A DNA stretch of 64,000 bases from positions 198,653,501-198,717,500 of the forward strand of contig NC_135786.1 in assembly GCF_051106095.1 (NCBI RefSeq). The letters run 5' to 3'. This stretch comes from Pogona vitticeps. Its lineage: Eukaryota; Chordata; Lepidosauria; Squamata; Agamidae. A model generated the notes under the pieces. The model saw nothing but the letters and a program-made list of their open reading frames with translations. It was not told the DNA's origin and did not search any database. Numbering within the stretch: position 1 is the stretch's first letter; the number at the start of each line of letters is the position of its first letter. Positions 9,319 through 20,289 of this stretch are shown here, piece by piece. Position numbers and translations under genes: made by a program.

Positions 9319-11015
9319 GATAGGAAGGCACTGCGGAACTCATGGCAGCGGCAGAATCATAAGTCTGGCCCCCGCATACAAATAGCCCCATCTATAGTCC
9401 CTACTAATCCTGTAGAGGTCAAAGGGGGTTCACACAGTGTGTAAAATTCTGGGGAAACAAAAATAGTGCAAGAAATTATGACAAAAATTCAGTATCCTAG
9501 TAATTTTTACAATATACCATTCATGGCTTAATTCCAGTATAATGATGTTTCCTTACCAAGTCATATGCAATACTCAGTTATTCTGGGCTGTATCCTAGCA
9601 TTCATTTAATGTTTATTTAAAACATATATTTGTTAACTATGGGTCATATTATATCTTGGTCAACTCCATGAAACACACTTCCAAGAACACACTTTTTAAT
9701 ATAATCTGTTTCCAAATCTCTTCAATCCACCACAGATTTCCATCAGCAGGAAGGGAAGTGAGACTATTTCTACTAAATTCCCCTTCCCTCTGTAGCCCCT
9801 CTCCAAAAAGTATTTTCCAAATTATTAGGGAACATTTCAGAGCAGCATGAAAGATAGCACCAGGGAAGGGGTGCAGAAGGGAGAATTGGGGGGAAAGCAC
9901 CTCTCTCCATTCTGCTAGGAGAAACCTCTCTTAGGGGGAAAACCTTTGGGAAAAAAGACAGCAGAAGCATCCCATTATATATGGGGAAGTCACAAAGTAA
10001 TTAGCAAATCCTTTGTTTGGAGTTTGGGACGGAAAATTCCAACCATGCTTACAAGGAATAGTGTTTGAGACCACACACTCTAGTTGACTTTACAAATGAA
10101 GTCTGAACTCACTTCATACAAGCACACTCAGCATAGACATCTGCCATGAATTTTTGTGATTCTTAACTACAATTTTTCTGCACTATCCATAAAGAGATGA
10201 ACTGAGATTTTGTCCACAAAAGCTTGCCATTTGTTTGATATTTTAGGTTCAATAAAGGTACAACCGTATTCTCACATTTGGAAAGTTTTATGGTTGCATT
10301 ATTGATTGTTGCTGTCAAACTGTTCAACAGATTTTTGGTATTATTTCAATTGAAGCAGGCCACCTTGGATATGTTGAGCAAAATGAGATATAAATATTTA
10401 CATTAAATATATATTTATTTTCAATTAAATGTCTGACATTCTAATTCTTTTCTCTTACACGTGTATTTAAAAATATAGGTCCGAAGCATTAAATCTGCAT
10501 TTTCACTATCAAAAACACCAGAGTCTAGAGCAAAAATAGCACCATCACACAATTTCCTTCCTCACTACAAGCTTAAAAATGAAGCTTATTATTCTTTCAG
10601 CTGATTACCTGAACCCATCAGGCTCGACAACAGTACTAAAGTTTAACCACTAACCATCAGGCTTACTAAGCAATTCTCTAAGATCCAAGTACTGTCAGAA
10701 GTTGCCCAACCTGATGTTACAGCTACCAAATGTATACTGTACACATTTACTAAAAAGGAGGTCCAACTGAACTCAGTGAAACTTGATCTGAAGTAAATAT
10801 TTATTTAACAAGGATGCCACTTTCAGCAAATTTGCCTGTGTCCAAATTTATTCATTTTTTTATTTATTTATTTACAATATTTTTATGGTACTGAAATGGT
10901 ACTGAATCCTTTGGAACTAACCTCTGAGAAAACACATTGTTGTTAAGAATTGGTTCCTTAAAGATGAGAATGAATACTTCGTCAAAAGGAATGAAACAGT
11001 ACCATTATGGTTGGC
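9319..11015. other. AT-rich noncoding stretch
   Basis: No supported gene. Short open frames around 9650-9970 have no recognisable domain or codon pattern. A TTATTTATTTATTTA simple run lies near 10858-10875. Confidence 0.6.
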
Positions 11016-11030
11016 TACTTTGCAAAAAAT

Positions 11031-11372
11031 GGGATGTGGCAGCACTACAGGTTAAACCAATCGCAGAAGCCTCTGTGCTGCAAGGTTGGAAGACCAGCAG
11101 TCGTAAGATTGAATCCATGCGACGGAGTGAGCTTCCGTTGCTTGTCCCAGCTCCTGCCAACCTAGCAGTTCAAAATCATGTAAAAATGCAAGTAAATAAA
11201 TAGGTACCACCACAGTGGGAAGGTAACGGCATTCCGTGTCTAGTCGCGCTGGCCACGTGACCACGAAAACTATCTACGGACAAATGCTGGCTCTACAGAT
11301 TGGAAACGAGGATGAGAACTGCTTCCTAGAGTCGGACACGACTGGACTAAATGTCAAGGGGAAACTTTACCT
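11031..11372 (+). mobile_element. Sauria SINE with perfect 15-bp TSD
   Basis: A tRNA-derived squamate SINE. The head (GGGATGTGGCAGC..., GGTTAAACC) carries the RNA polymerase III promoter region; the body contains AGACCAGCAGTCGTAAGAT and GGTACCACC; the 3' part (GAGTCGGACACGACTGG) resembles the BovB LINE tail that the family is known to share. Exact 15-bp target duplications TACTTTGCAAAAAAT lie at 11016-11030 and 11373-11387. Long direct repeats and a complete body suggest a fairly young full-length copy. Confidence 0.9.
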
Positions 11373-11387
11373 TACTTTGCAAAAAAT

Positions 11388-12135
11388 AGGGAAAGAAAGT
11401 TAAATCTTGCAGCTTACCTGCTACTTTCACTTAAAGTAACTGAATATTCTTATTCTCAACACACGGATGAAGTCTCATTTATTCTAACATTACTGTATAT
11501 CCCAATGCAAACTATATTTAGTGGGGCCTTCCACTAAAATGCTATTAAAGAGCAAGTAGGGGAGGGGGCTGCTTCAGACATGAGCAGCATATGTAAACCA
11601 TCTGGTCTTACCTCCCTGTCTTTCCACAAGCAGTTGACACGTAAACACTTTCCAGAGAGATGCTGGATTAATCAAACAGATGGATAAAAATACCTGACTG
11701 GCAAGGCCAGGGATACAAATCTTGCTGGACAATCAACAGAAATTACTTTGTACATTCTTATGAAACCTGATGCTTTCACATTAAACTTTTTCTAAATCTA
11801 GAGTGTTCCTCTTCAATATCAGCTTCCGCTTCACTTGTTCAGAGGAACATGGCTGGGAAAAATTCAGATTTTTCTAAACAATGCTAGAAAAATGAGGCTG
11901 CAATTTCAGAAAATATTTCTAATACTAAGCCATCTTTGTTCCATTAGGTGAAAAACCAATTCTCATTATTACAACTTCACAAAGCTATACATCACAAGAT
12001 CTGTAGCAAATATTTTGTTCAACATATTAGCTGGAGAAATTGAATTTTAGAAAAATATGAAGAGATCAGGGAAAATGCTATTTTCCTCCAAAGACATATT
12101 TTAATGTTTCCACTGGTGGAGGAAAAGAAATATTT
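11388..12135. other. Noncoding stretch before the Tc1 remnant
   Basis: AT-rich DNA; no repeat family, exon or RNA gene recognised. Confidence 0.6.
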
Positions 12136-12139
12136 TGGA

Positions 12140-12842
12140 GACCATATGCAACACACTGCATCAAATTGGTCTCCAGGACTGTCGTCCCAGGAGGAAGCCT
12201 TTTTTAAAGATGCACAAGAAAGCCCTCATACGGTTTGCTTCAGACAAGCTAAGGACATGGATTTCTGGAACCATGTCCTGTGGTCCAGTGAGACCAAGAT
12301 AAATTTATTTGGTTCAGATGGTGTCAAGTGTGTGTGGTGGCAACCAGGTGAGGAGTACAAAGACAAGTGTGTCATGCCTACAGTCAAGCATGGTGGTGGG
12401 AGTGTCATGGTCTGGGGCTGCATGAGTGCTGCCGGCACTGAGGAGCTACAGTTCATTGAGGGAACCATGAATGCCAACATGTACTGTGACATACTGAAGC
12501 AGAGCTTGATCTCCTCCCTTTGGAGACTGCGCCACAGAGCAGTATTCCACGATGGTAACAACCCCAAACACACCTCCAAAATGACCACTGCCTTGCTAAA
12601 GAAGCTGAGAGTAAAAGTGATGGCCAAGCCTGCCTCCAGACCTAAACCGTCTTGAGCATCTGTGGGGCATCCTGAAACGGAAGGTGGAGGTGCACAAGGT
12701 CTCTAACATCCACCAGCTCTGTGATGTTGTCATGGAGGCGTGGAAGAGGACTCAAGTGGCAATCTGTGAAGCTCTGGTGAACTCTATGCCCAAGAGGTTT
12801 AAGGCAGTGCTGGAAAATAATGATGGCCACACAAAATATTGA
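12140..12842 (+). pseudogene. Tc1-type transposase remnant
   Basis: Encodes the catalytic half of a cut-and-paste transposase (DDE family, nuclear, acts on its own inverted repeats). Recognisable blocks in order: NWSPGLSSQEEAFFKDA, MDFWNHVLWSSETKINLFG, TVKHGGGSVMVWGCMSA, NPKHTSK, then LEHLWGILKRKVE and a C-terminus ending HTKY at 12839. The first catalytic aspartate, normally in WSDETK, is replaced by serine, and the second block reads HDGNNPKH instead of the usual QHDNDPKH type. A frameshift near 12620-12655 separates the last acidic block (DLNRLEHLW) from the upstream frame. The N-terminal helix-turn-helix is absent. Inactive. Confidence 0.85.
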
Positions 12843-12996
12843 CAGTTTGTGCCCAATTTGAACATTGTAATTTAAGGGTGTACTCACTTATATTACCAGC
12901 AGTTTAGACATTAATGGCTTTGTGTTGCGTTATTGTGAGGTGCAGCACTGTTGTACAAGCTATATACTCACTGCTTTACATTGTAGCCAAGTGTCA

Positions 12997-13133
12997 TTTC
13001 TTATTTATTTATTTATTTAATTTATATGCCGCTCACACTACCCAAAGGTCTCTGGGCGGCTTACAAAATTTAAAATGCAATAAAAATTCAAAACAATTAA
13101 AATACAAAAAAAATATATAAAAATTGCCATCAG
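12997..13133 (-). mobile_element. CR1/L2-type LINE 3' tail inserted in Tc1
   Basis: On the reverse strand it reads as the usual amniote LINE tail: GTAAGCCGCCCAGAGA followed by a GGCATATAAAT-like motif and (AAAT)n. It splits the Tc1 3' region, so it inserted after the Tc1 copy. Confidence 0.6.
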
Positions 13134-13210
13134 ACAGTGTTATCACATGAAAAGATTGACTAAAATACTTATGAAATGTGAGGGGGCGTACTCACTTCTG
13201 TGATATACTG

Positions 13211-15187
13211 TTTATCACTAAAATCAAGATGTATTTTTGCACCTAGTACATGCTGCCATATTCATGAGAGGAAGATAAACAGATATTCACGGTTGATTCC
13301 AAAGCATAGGTGTTTTTAAATATAAACTATCATAATTAGCATAATCTCAGCAACAAACTGCCCCAAATTAAGAAATCAAAGCAGGCATTTGCTGTTGCAT
13401 GCTGAGACTCTAGTGCTCAACAATTAATTCCTACACTGACTTCTTAATTTGTGGTAATTTGTCACTAAGTTTTACACTGACTGTAATACTTTTAGCCTAT
13501 ATTTTTACATCTGATAAATAAGCCAACCAGTACAATTTCATATATAAAGTAAGGAATGAAATATTTAAAGTTGGTAAAGTGGTAAAAAGGGCTTGATATC
13601 AAAATAAGTATTCAATTTATTTCAATTTTCCCAATATTTGTTCCCAACCATATAATCCACGTTTAAAAAAAGTTGCTTTTCCATGGTTTTATCATTTCTA
13701 GAATCCTTTGCTGATATAAAAACTGCACTCTGGGATTTATTTCTCTATCCAGCAGGAAAACAGACAAAAAGAATAAACAAAAAACTCCAAAAACAAAAAA
13801 CAGTCATAGCTAAGTACACTATCTGAAGCTGATATTATTAGCTCCTCATAAGTCTACTGAAAAACAAAGGAATTATCCAAGTAACCATTTTAACAATTGG
13901 TTTGTGACAGAAAACTATTAATTAATTGCAAAATGTATGCATTAATATTCATGACTTCATTCCATAATACAAACTATGTTTACAATGTTTAAACCTAGGC
14001 AGAATTCACTGCAATGTGGTGGAGACAGGTTGTAAATACATTTTAACATGGAAACTTAATAAGTAATGTCATCCTGGTTGTGCCACATGCTCCTCAGATC
14101 TTCTTTGAAGTCATTCAAAGCATGAACTTTAGCACTGCAGCATCTACTAAGTGAATGTACTTCCTAAATTTGACATGCATTGAAACTTGTTTTAGATCCA
14201 TGTAGAAAACAGTAATTGATGCAGGCTTTCCCTACATAGTACAAACGATTGCATATTAATATATGCTTTGTGTATTTTTGTACCTTATACACTGCATTGT
14301 ATATTTGTGCATATTATGGTCAGAACCCAACTGCCACTTTACCACACAATTCCTAGGAACATAACCTGTACCCTGTTATTCAGTGGCAATTTAGTGGTCT
14401 ACCCTAGAGCAGTAAAGTGGCTCCTATTTTGTTTAACATATACACCAATGATCAACCACCTTCTCAAAGCACTGAAAGTTTTATCAATGCGGACAACCTC
14501 GCAATTGCTGTTCAGTGAGACAGTTTTCAGACAGTACAACATCTCTTAACACACGCATTAGAAAAACATGGCACATATTATAATAGAAACCAACATAAAC
14601 CTTTTCACCTGAGAAACAACCCTTGTTGACAGAATCAATTATCTAGTATCTATGTTATTGTATTCTATGCCCCTCAAAATGGAAGATTTGATGTTAGCTG
14701 CCTCAAAGCCTCTTGATGTTGCCCATTACTAGACACAAATTATCTGCTGCATTTATTAATTGTACTGTGGCATCCTTACATAAAAAAGGAAAAAAGTGGC
14801 AATTTGCTGCTATGATGTACACAGTGTCACTTACGCAAGCATAAATTATCAACTGATATATTTTATTATTATAGTACTCACCTTTGTAATTTTCCAATCT
14901 GTACAGTTTATAAATACTTATGAACAAAGAAATAATAATTAAAATTGTGCTTGGTATCCTTCCACATCAAAATAAATATTGTACATATTTAGCACAGGAT
15001 GCCTTAACAAAAAGCAAAGCTGTGATAACCCATAGCACCCAAAACACACATATCAGAATAAACAGGAACACTTTTAATTCATCTACCTAAAATGCTTATA
15101 TAATAGCAATATCGAAAAGATCCAGTTTTCATTAAAATAAGTTACAGTGGCTGTATGAAAATAGTAATCGTAAAACATGCTTTAATG
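13211..15187. other. AT-rich noncoding stretch
   Basis: No gene or clear repeat. Several short open frames (14268-14549, 14703-14927) lack domains or splice context. The rightmost 200 bp contains ATTAAA motifs on the reverse strand that could serve the gene candidate to the right. Confidence 0.55.
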
Positions 15188-15189
15188 CT

Positions 15190-15198
15190 TTAATGCAA

Positions 15199-15234
<36 letters not shown>

Positions 15235-15235
15235 G
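15190..15235. repeat. (CAA)n microsatellite
   Basis: About 15 uninterrupted CAA units following an A-rich start. Confidence 0.95.
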
Positions 15236-15256
15236 GCCAGCATTGCAAAAAAAAGC

Positions 15257-15779
15257 CTAGTTTTCCTGCAAGTTAGCACACTTCTTAATCTTCCGACGAC
15301 TCTCGGCCTCCTCTTTTGGTACACGCAACTGCTCACAGCTTCCCGTCCATGGATTTTCCATCCACACCATCTCCCAACCCTCCCCCTGGGATACTCTCCC
15401 TTCCCACTTTTATCTCCCCTAGCCCCCCTTCATCCTCCCCTGGATCCTCCTTCTTCCTTCCCACCAAATCTTCCTTATAAGGGGTGGTTAACTTTAACCC
15501 TTTCAGTTCTTCTTCCAACTCTCTGGTGTCTACTGCACAAGAAACCCCTTTCCCTTGTTTGCTCTCCTCGACTAAATCACACGTATCTGTCCCTTGATCC
15601 CTTGTAAGACCAGGGGTAGGAGGGCTGGTCTGAGTCAGCTTGGATGTTTTTAAGAGAGTCGGCACTATCTGAAAGACTAGAAGCTCTTGGTCTTTCCCTT
15701 CACACCAAGCAAGAAAGGTCTGTGGGCAGTTCCTCTTTTGTTCACCCCTTTGGGCACCCAGCATAGGGGACTGCAGCCA
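15257..15779 (-). CDS. Unidentified coding-like block, candidate last exon (copy A)
   Basis: Reverse-strand block with an acceptor-like tract (TTTTTCTTAACATTACATAG, ending at 15780) followed by an open frame WLQSPMLGAQRGEQKR... down to 15333, acidic and rich in Glu/Lys (RELEEELKGLKLTTPYKED). Near its end another frame is coding-like: SCEQLRVPKEEAESRRK, then IKKCANLQEN and a TAG at 15257-15259, followed by T-rich sequence, a microsatellite and ATTAAA motifs that would suit a 3' UTR. I do not recognise the protein. It may be the end of a host gene whose promoter is the CpG island to the right, possibly with two splice forms; it may instead be retroelement gag-like sequence. The block is nearly duplicated at 19277-19768, where the last residues are replaced by other sequence at the duplication joint. 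Confidence 0.3.
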
Positions 15780-16439
15780 CTATGTAATGTTAAGAAAAAC
15801 ATAAAAACTTTTTTTTCATGACCTTCACAGAAAAAAGTATGAACCTGATTTATTTTCTTAAGCCCTAAACTTAACGTTTCTTACAGGTACTGTACTGTAA
15901 TCTCTTCCTGTTGTCCTCAAAATATATTAGACTATTCCCACTTTGCACAAAATAAGCATTTACCCTTAGAGTGTGAGAATTCCTTCGGAAAGCAGCATGT
16001 TTGCTCTCAGATGTCCCAAAATGACCACAGCTGGACTGCAAACTGAACAGCCTTGTGACTGGTGGGCTTTGTCAAAAGCTACTAAACAAAAAAGGCCAGG
16101 GAGGGGGATATGTAGTGATTCTGGGAGAACTTTCACATGCCTGTACAACACTGTTACTCAACACGTGATCTGCATCAATTCATTTGCAACACAGGAGTAA
16201 TCCGCAAATGATGAAAAATGATGTGTTCTAGCCTGCTCTAGCGCATAGATCCTCAGAGATAAACTCAAGCAAATTTCCCAGGATTTACTCCTGGCAAAGT
16301 GTGAACATTACACAGTTTACATTGTGTAAGTGTAAACTGGATTTACAAGCACATACACATTTATATGACAGACCCGTTACAGTTCACAAGTTTGACTTCC
16401 AAAGTTACAGCCTCTCTCCCCTCTCCCAGTACAGAGGTG

Positions 16440-17400
16440 TGACTTGTGCACAAAGCATTTTTTGTAAAAAAAGAAGCGCAGCAAGGCACTGCGCGCGCGC
16501 GCGCGTTATGGGTTCAGGCAGGGAGGAGGTCAGAGTTGAAGGGATTAGGGGGAGCAAGAGAGAGAGAGGCCGCGAGGTTTTGCTGGAGCCCTGCCTTCCA
16601 TTTTAATTCCTTGCACAGCTCTGTGCTGCCGCCCGCCCCCCCACCTCCTCATTCGGTGAGCACAGCCAGAGGAAGCCACATCCAAGCGAGGGGCTTCCAA
16701 GAGGGTGGCGGGTTTTGGGGAGAGGGCAAGCACGTTCCCCGGGATGGGGAGGAAGAGCTGGACCTTCAGGGTGCCAACTTCGAAAGACGGGGGAGGGGGA
16801 GGGGGCACCTCCCTCACCTCACCCGCCGACCCACCCGAGACCATTGAGGGGGGCCCTCCCGTCAGGTTGGGTCCCAGCCCTGAAGGACAGAAAGGCGGGC
16901 AAGGCATCTTTCCCACCATTACCCATAAGCCCCGACTAGGGTAAGAGTGATGCAGGCCCAGGTAGGTGGGCAGCCCTTACTGACCTCTCCGGGAACCGGG
17001 GCCGGGGCTGCCGCTTTTGGGGCTCCTGCGCGGGGCCATGTCACCTCCTGTCAGGTAAGGCCACCAAGCAATGCGAAGGGAGGGAGGGAGGGAGGGAAAA
17101 CGTTTGGGTGCGTTCACGGCAGCAGGGGGCGGGGCTGGCACGAGGGCGACGGTGACAAGCCGGCAGCTAGGCTCCCATTCAGGCGACGACACTCGAGTGG
17201 CATGTCTCTCCCACCAATCGCAAAGCAGGCATGAAGCCTTCGACGATCTTATTGGTGAGAGGGCGCGAGGGAACGCCTTCCACCCTTGTGCTTGCCTTGC
17301 ATCGAGCAGGGGAGGAATAAGTTGGAACGTGGCAGTGTATGGGGGGGGAAGCGGGAGGGAGGGGATGTAGAGCCCCTTGGGTTACGTTCCCTGGCAGCGG
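16440..17400 (-). promoter_or_regulatory. CpG island, promoter-like (copy A)
   Basis: CpG-dense segment in AT-rich surroundings, opening with a (CG)n run at 16491-16505. It holds a GC box GGGGGCGGGGC at 17125-17135 and two CCAAT boxes, one on each strand (17214-17218 forward, 17251-17255 reverse). On the reverse strand the order is CCAAT, GC box, then an ATG in good context (GTGACATGG) at 17039, as in a housekeeping promoter. A forward transcript (ATGTCACCTCCTGTCAG then GTAAGG near 17055) is also possible; CCAAT pairs of this type are common in bidirectional promoters. Confidence 0.6.
16981..17039 (-). CDS. Candidate first coding exon (copy A)
   Basis: Reverse-strand ATG at 17039 in a strong context opens MAPRRSPKSGSPGPGSRR, a basic, proline- and serine-rich N-terminus. 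A donor-like GTAAGG follows at 16980-16975, and an alternative GTCAGT sits four bases earlier. The frame stays open upstream to 17192, so the ATG choice rests on context. Neither donor joins cleanly in frame to the coding-like block at 15779, so if this is a gene there are further exons or other splice choices. Protein not recognised. Confidence 0.3.
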
Positions 17401-17679
17401 ATGGCGTAATGTATGTAACTTAGTTAAACTCGGAGTGACCGTTTCTGCTGCTTTTCGGAAGGAAGGAAAACCGGAACATCTGTTTCCATTGCTTTCGCTG
17501 CTCCTTCAACAGAGACTGGAAAAGGGAGGGAGGCTTTTCTTCTAGGAAGCTCCCAGGATGGTCGGTTCCTTCGCTGTGCTAATTTCGGGGAATGAGTCGG
17601 ATAAAGGGTCGCCACTGACAATGTCAGCATATATCCCCTAAATAAGAGGACAGTGATTTGTATCATAGTGCATGTGCCA

Positions 17680-17740
17680 GTTTATTATTATTATTACCGC
17701 CCATCTGGCAGCCAGGGCCACTCTTTATATGCTCAAAGTC
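17680..17740 (-). mobile_element. LINE 3' tail fragment (copy A)
   Basis: Reverse strand reads GGCTGCCAGATGGGCGGTAA followed by (TAA)n, the CR1/L2-type tail. The same fragment occurs at 21529-21589 in copy B, so it was present before the duplication. Confidence 0.5.
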
Positions 17741-17809
17741 TGGATGAAAGTAAAAGGCGGATCCATGAAATCCCAAATGGATGCTGATTTCGTATGATTT
17801 TTTTTTTTT

Positions 17810-18500
17810 ATGTGGGATCCTCGTTAAACCTCCATCAACTCGTGGATCCCATCTGTGCCTACAACGTTCACAGGGAAATCATGGGTCCATTGGCCAGTGG
17901 CTCAAAAAACATGAATCTGAGGTGTGTATCCTCATAGTTGCATATGGTTTTTATAACGGGGTCCTCCTGAAACCACTATCAAATCAGGGATCCCATCTGT
18001 GCCAACAGACTACGCCACAGAAATAATAAATCCAACACATCGCTTTGCTGTAGTGCAAAAAGGCACAGATTCTCATAAATCCACATGATTTTTATGAAGG
18101 ATCTGCTCCAAACCCCAAACCACTGTTGAAACATAGGGTCAATTTGTGTCCTCAGTAATCATTGATCCATCAATGCATGGTTTTCCAGAAGCACAAAAAC
18201 AGTGATCCAAGCCATTGTTTCTAAGTGGTACTTACCACAAACCACTATAAAATTGTAGGTCCCATATATGCCTGCACCCCACAGCCATGTATTTGCAACA
18301 CCAAATCACAACCTTATGAAGCAAAGGATCTGTAATATTTAAGATACAGCCTGTGGGATCTGTGCCAAATCATCATGGAATTAGAGATTCCATATTTGTC
18401 CACAGATTACGTCAGTGAATTCATGGGTTTGCAGTGGTGCAAAAACATGGATCTGAGGCACGGATCCTCATGATTTTTAGATAAGGTCCTCCTAGAGATG
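17810..18500. repeat. Degenerate tandem repeat, period ~120-145 bp
   Basis: A motif of the form GGATCCT..AAACC..CATCAA..GGGATCCCATCTGTGCC recurs at about 17814, 17957, 18097, 18229, 18351 and 18483, with ATGATTTTTAT-like and GGTGCAAAAACATGGATC-like segments between. Five to six diverged units. Copy B of the duplication breaks inside the first unit. Confidence 0.75.
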
Positions 18501-18705
18501 TAAAATGTATTGAAATTTTGAAGCCATATAAAATGGCGTTGGAAAAACAAGGGAAAAGACTGTTCCTCCCCCCCATTTTGGGGTTTTTTTTCCAGGCCTT
18601 CTCATCTCTACTGCCAACATAACATACTTGTGACTCTGGAAGTACCATTAGTAGTGATTTTACATCTCTAAACAAAACACTTTATCATTAGATCTAGATG
18701 GTTCT

Positions 18706-19276
18706 TCAAAGAGAAGACACCTTCAAGTAGAGGATCAGCTCCTTGCATGAGGAAGCATGGCCATGTTCATAAAAAGAATCCAAGTGTGAGGGTTCAGTCA
18801 CAAGGGCTTCCCGTTCATCCCAGGAAGGAGTCGAGACACCTTTGTCCAACAACACTTTGTCTTTATTTAACTCAGTAAAAGGAACTTCGATATTAACTTT
18901 AGTCTTAGTTTTAGTCTCTTGCGGTAGCAAAGGTTCACACAAGGGCATCCATAAACTGTCGTTCAACAGATTAACAGGAGTAACATTCCACGGTCCAACA
19001 GGGACCTGTCCCGGTACCTCCTCCTCTAGGTTGGGGTCATGTGGACTTAACAGTGGGAGGGTTTCTTCGTCCACCATCCATCCCCAGGAGGGGTCCCCTT
19101 CTTGAGGCAAGGCACCCCAGGGACCAGGTGACACCCCATCTTCCTCAGCAGCTCTATATGCCATGCTTGGCGGGCCTCGTTCTCCCTCACCCGAGCCTCC
19201 TTCTCCTCATGGAGCTTCTTGCACCAGGCTCGAGCCTCAGTTTCACCCCACTAAGAGGGCCTTTGTGGCAGTCCCC
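18706..19276 (-). pseudogene. Retroelement gag-like coding remnant
   Basis: Reverse-strand coding-like stretch next to the duplication joint. One frame near 19160-19250 reads KLHEEKEARVRENEARQAW, a charged coiled-coil-like segment of the type common in Gag leaders; the frame 19164-18706 is acidic (LLSPHDPNLEEEVPGQVP). Family not identified. Old and broken; a non-retroelement origin cannot be excluded. Confidence 0.3.
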
Positions 19277-19320
19277 TCTTCCGACGACTCTCGGCCTCCT
19301 CTTTTGGTACACGCAACTGC

Positions 19321-19768
19321 TCACAGCTTCCCGTCCATGGATTTTCCATCCACACCATCTCCCAACCCTCCCCCTGGGATACTCTCCCTTCCCACTTTTA
19401 TCTCCCCTAGCCCCCCTTCATCCTCCCCTGGATCCTCCTTCTTCCTTCCCACCAAATCTTCCTTATAAGGGGTGGTTAACTTTAACCCTTTCAGTTCTTC
19501 TTCCAACTCTCTGGTGTCTACTGCACAAGAAACCCCTTTCCCTTGCTTGCTCTCCTCAGCTAAATCACACGTATCTGTCCCTTGATCCCTTGTAAGACCA
19601 GGGGTAGAAGGAGGGCTGGTCTGAGTCAGCTTGGATGTTTTTAAGAGAGTCGGCACTATCTGAAAGACTCGAAGCTCTTGGTCTTTCCCTTCACACCAAG
19701 CAAGAAAGGTCTGTGGGCAGTTCCTCTTTTGTTCACCCCTTTGGGCACCCAGCATAGGGGACTGCAGC
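19321..19768 (-). pseudogene. Copy B of the unidentified coding-like block
   Basis: Near-identical to 15333-15779, including the acceptor-like CTTAACATTACATAG. Differences include one extra codon (SPPSTPG versus SPPTPG) and a few substitutions. The C-terminal end IKKCANLQEN seen in copy A is missing because the duplication joint falls just after AESRRK, so this copy would be 3'-incomplete. Confidence 0.35.
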
Positions 19769-20289
19769 CACTATGTAATGTTAAGAAAAACATAAAAACT
19801 TTATGTTTACCCTTAGAGTGTGAGAATTCCTTCGGAAAGCAGCATTAGTTTGCTCTCAGATGTCCCAAAATGACCACAGCTGGACTGCAAACTGAACAGC
19901 CTTGTGACTGGTGGGCTTTGTCAAAAGCTACTAAACAAAAAAGGCCAGGGAGGGGGATATGTAGTGATTCTGGGAGAACTTTCACATGCCTGTACAACAC
20001 TGTTACTCAACACGTGATCTGCATCAATTCATTTGCAACACAAGAGTAATCTTCAAATGATGAAAAATGATGTGTTCTAGCCTGCTCTAGCGCATAGATC
20101 CTCAGAGATAAACTCAAGCAAATTTCCCAGGATTTACTCCTGGCAAAGTGTGAACATTACACAGTTTACATTGTGTAAGTGTAAACTGGATTTACAAGCA
20201 CATACACATTTATATGACAGACCCGTTACAGTTCACAAGTTTGACTTCCAAAGTTACAGCCTCTCTCCCCTCTCCCAGTACAGAGGTGT

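Larger units (their letters stand above)
12140..13210 (+). mobile_element. Tc1/mariner transposon, 5'-truncated
   Basis: The coding remnant of a Tc1-type transposase followed by the family's 3' region. After the coding part come the characteristic GTGTCATTTCTT, TCACATGAAAAGAT and a terminal GTACTCACTTCTGTGATA ending near 13210. The left inverted repeat and the DNA-binding half of the transposase are missing. A LINE-tail fragment (about 12997-13133) interrupts the 3' region. Confidence 0.85.
15285..19276. repeat. Tandem duplication unit, copy A (~4 kb)
   Basis: First unit of a direct tandem duplication. Sequence from CTTCCGACGACTCTCGG at 15285 recurs at 19277. Copy A has about 160 bp (roughly 15811-15965) absent from copy B. 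Aside from this and small indels, only a handful of substitutions per 1.5 kb are seen, which points to a recent event. The unit includes the coding-like block, a CpG island, a LINE tail and the degenerate tandem repeat. Confidence 0.9.

Noticed and set aside
16446-16944. Several overlapping open frames in the CpG island, both strands
   Set aside because: CpG islands are stop-poor; frames overlap each other and lack splice or domain support.
19041-19595. 184-codon forward open frame
   Set aside because: Antisense shadow of the reverse-strand coding-like blocks and crosses the duplication joint; Pro/Leu-rich low-complexity.
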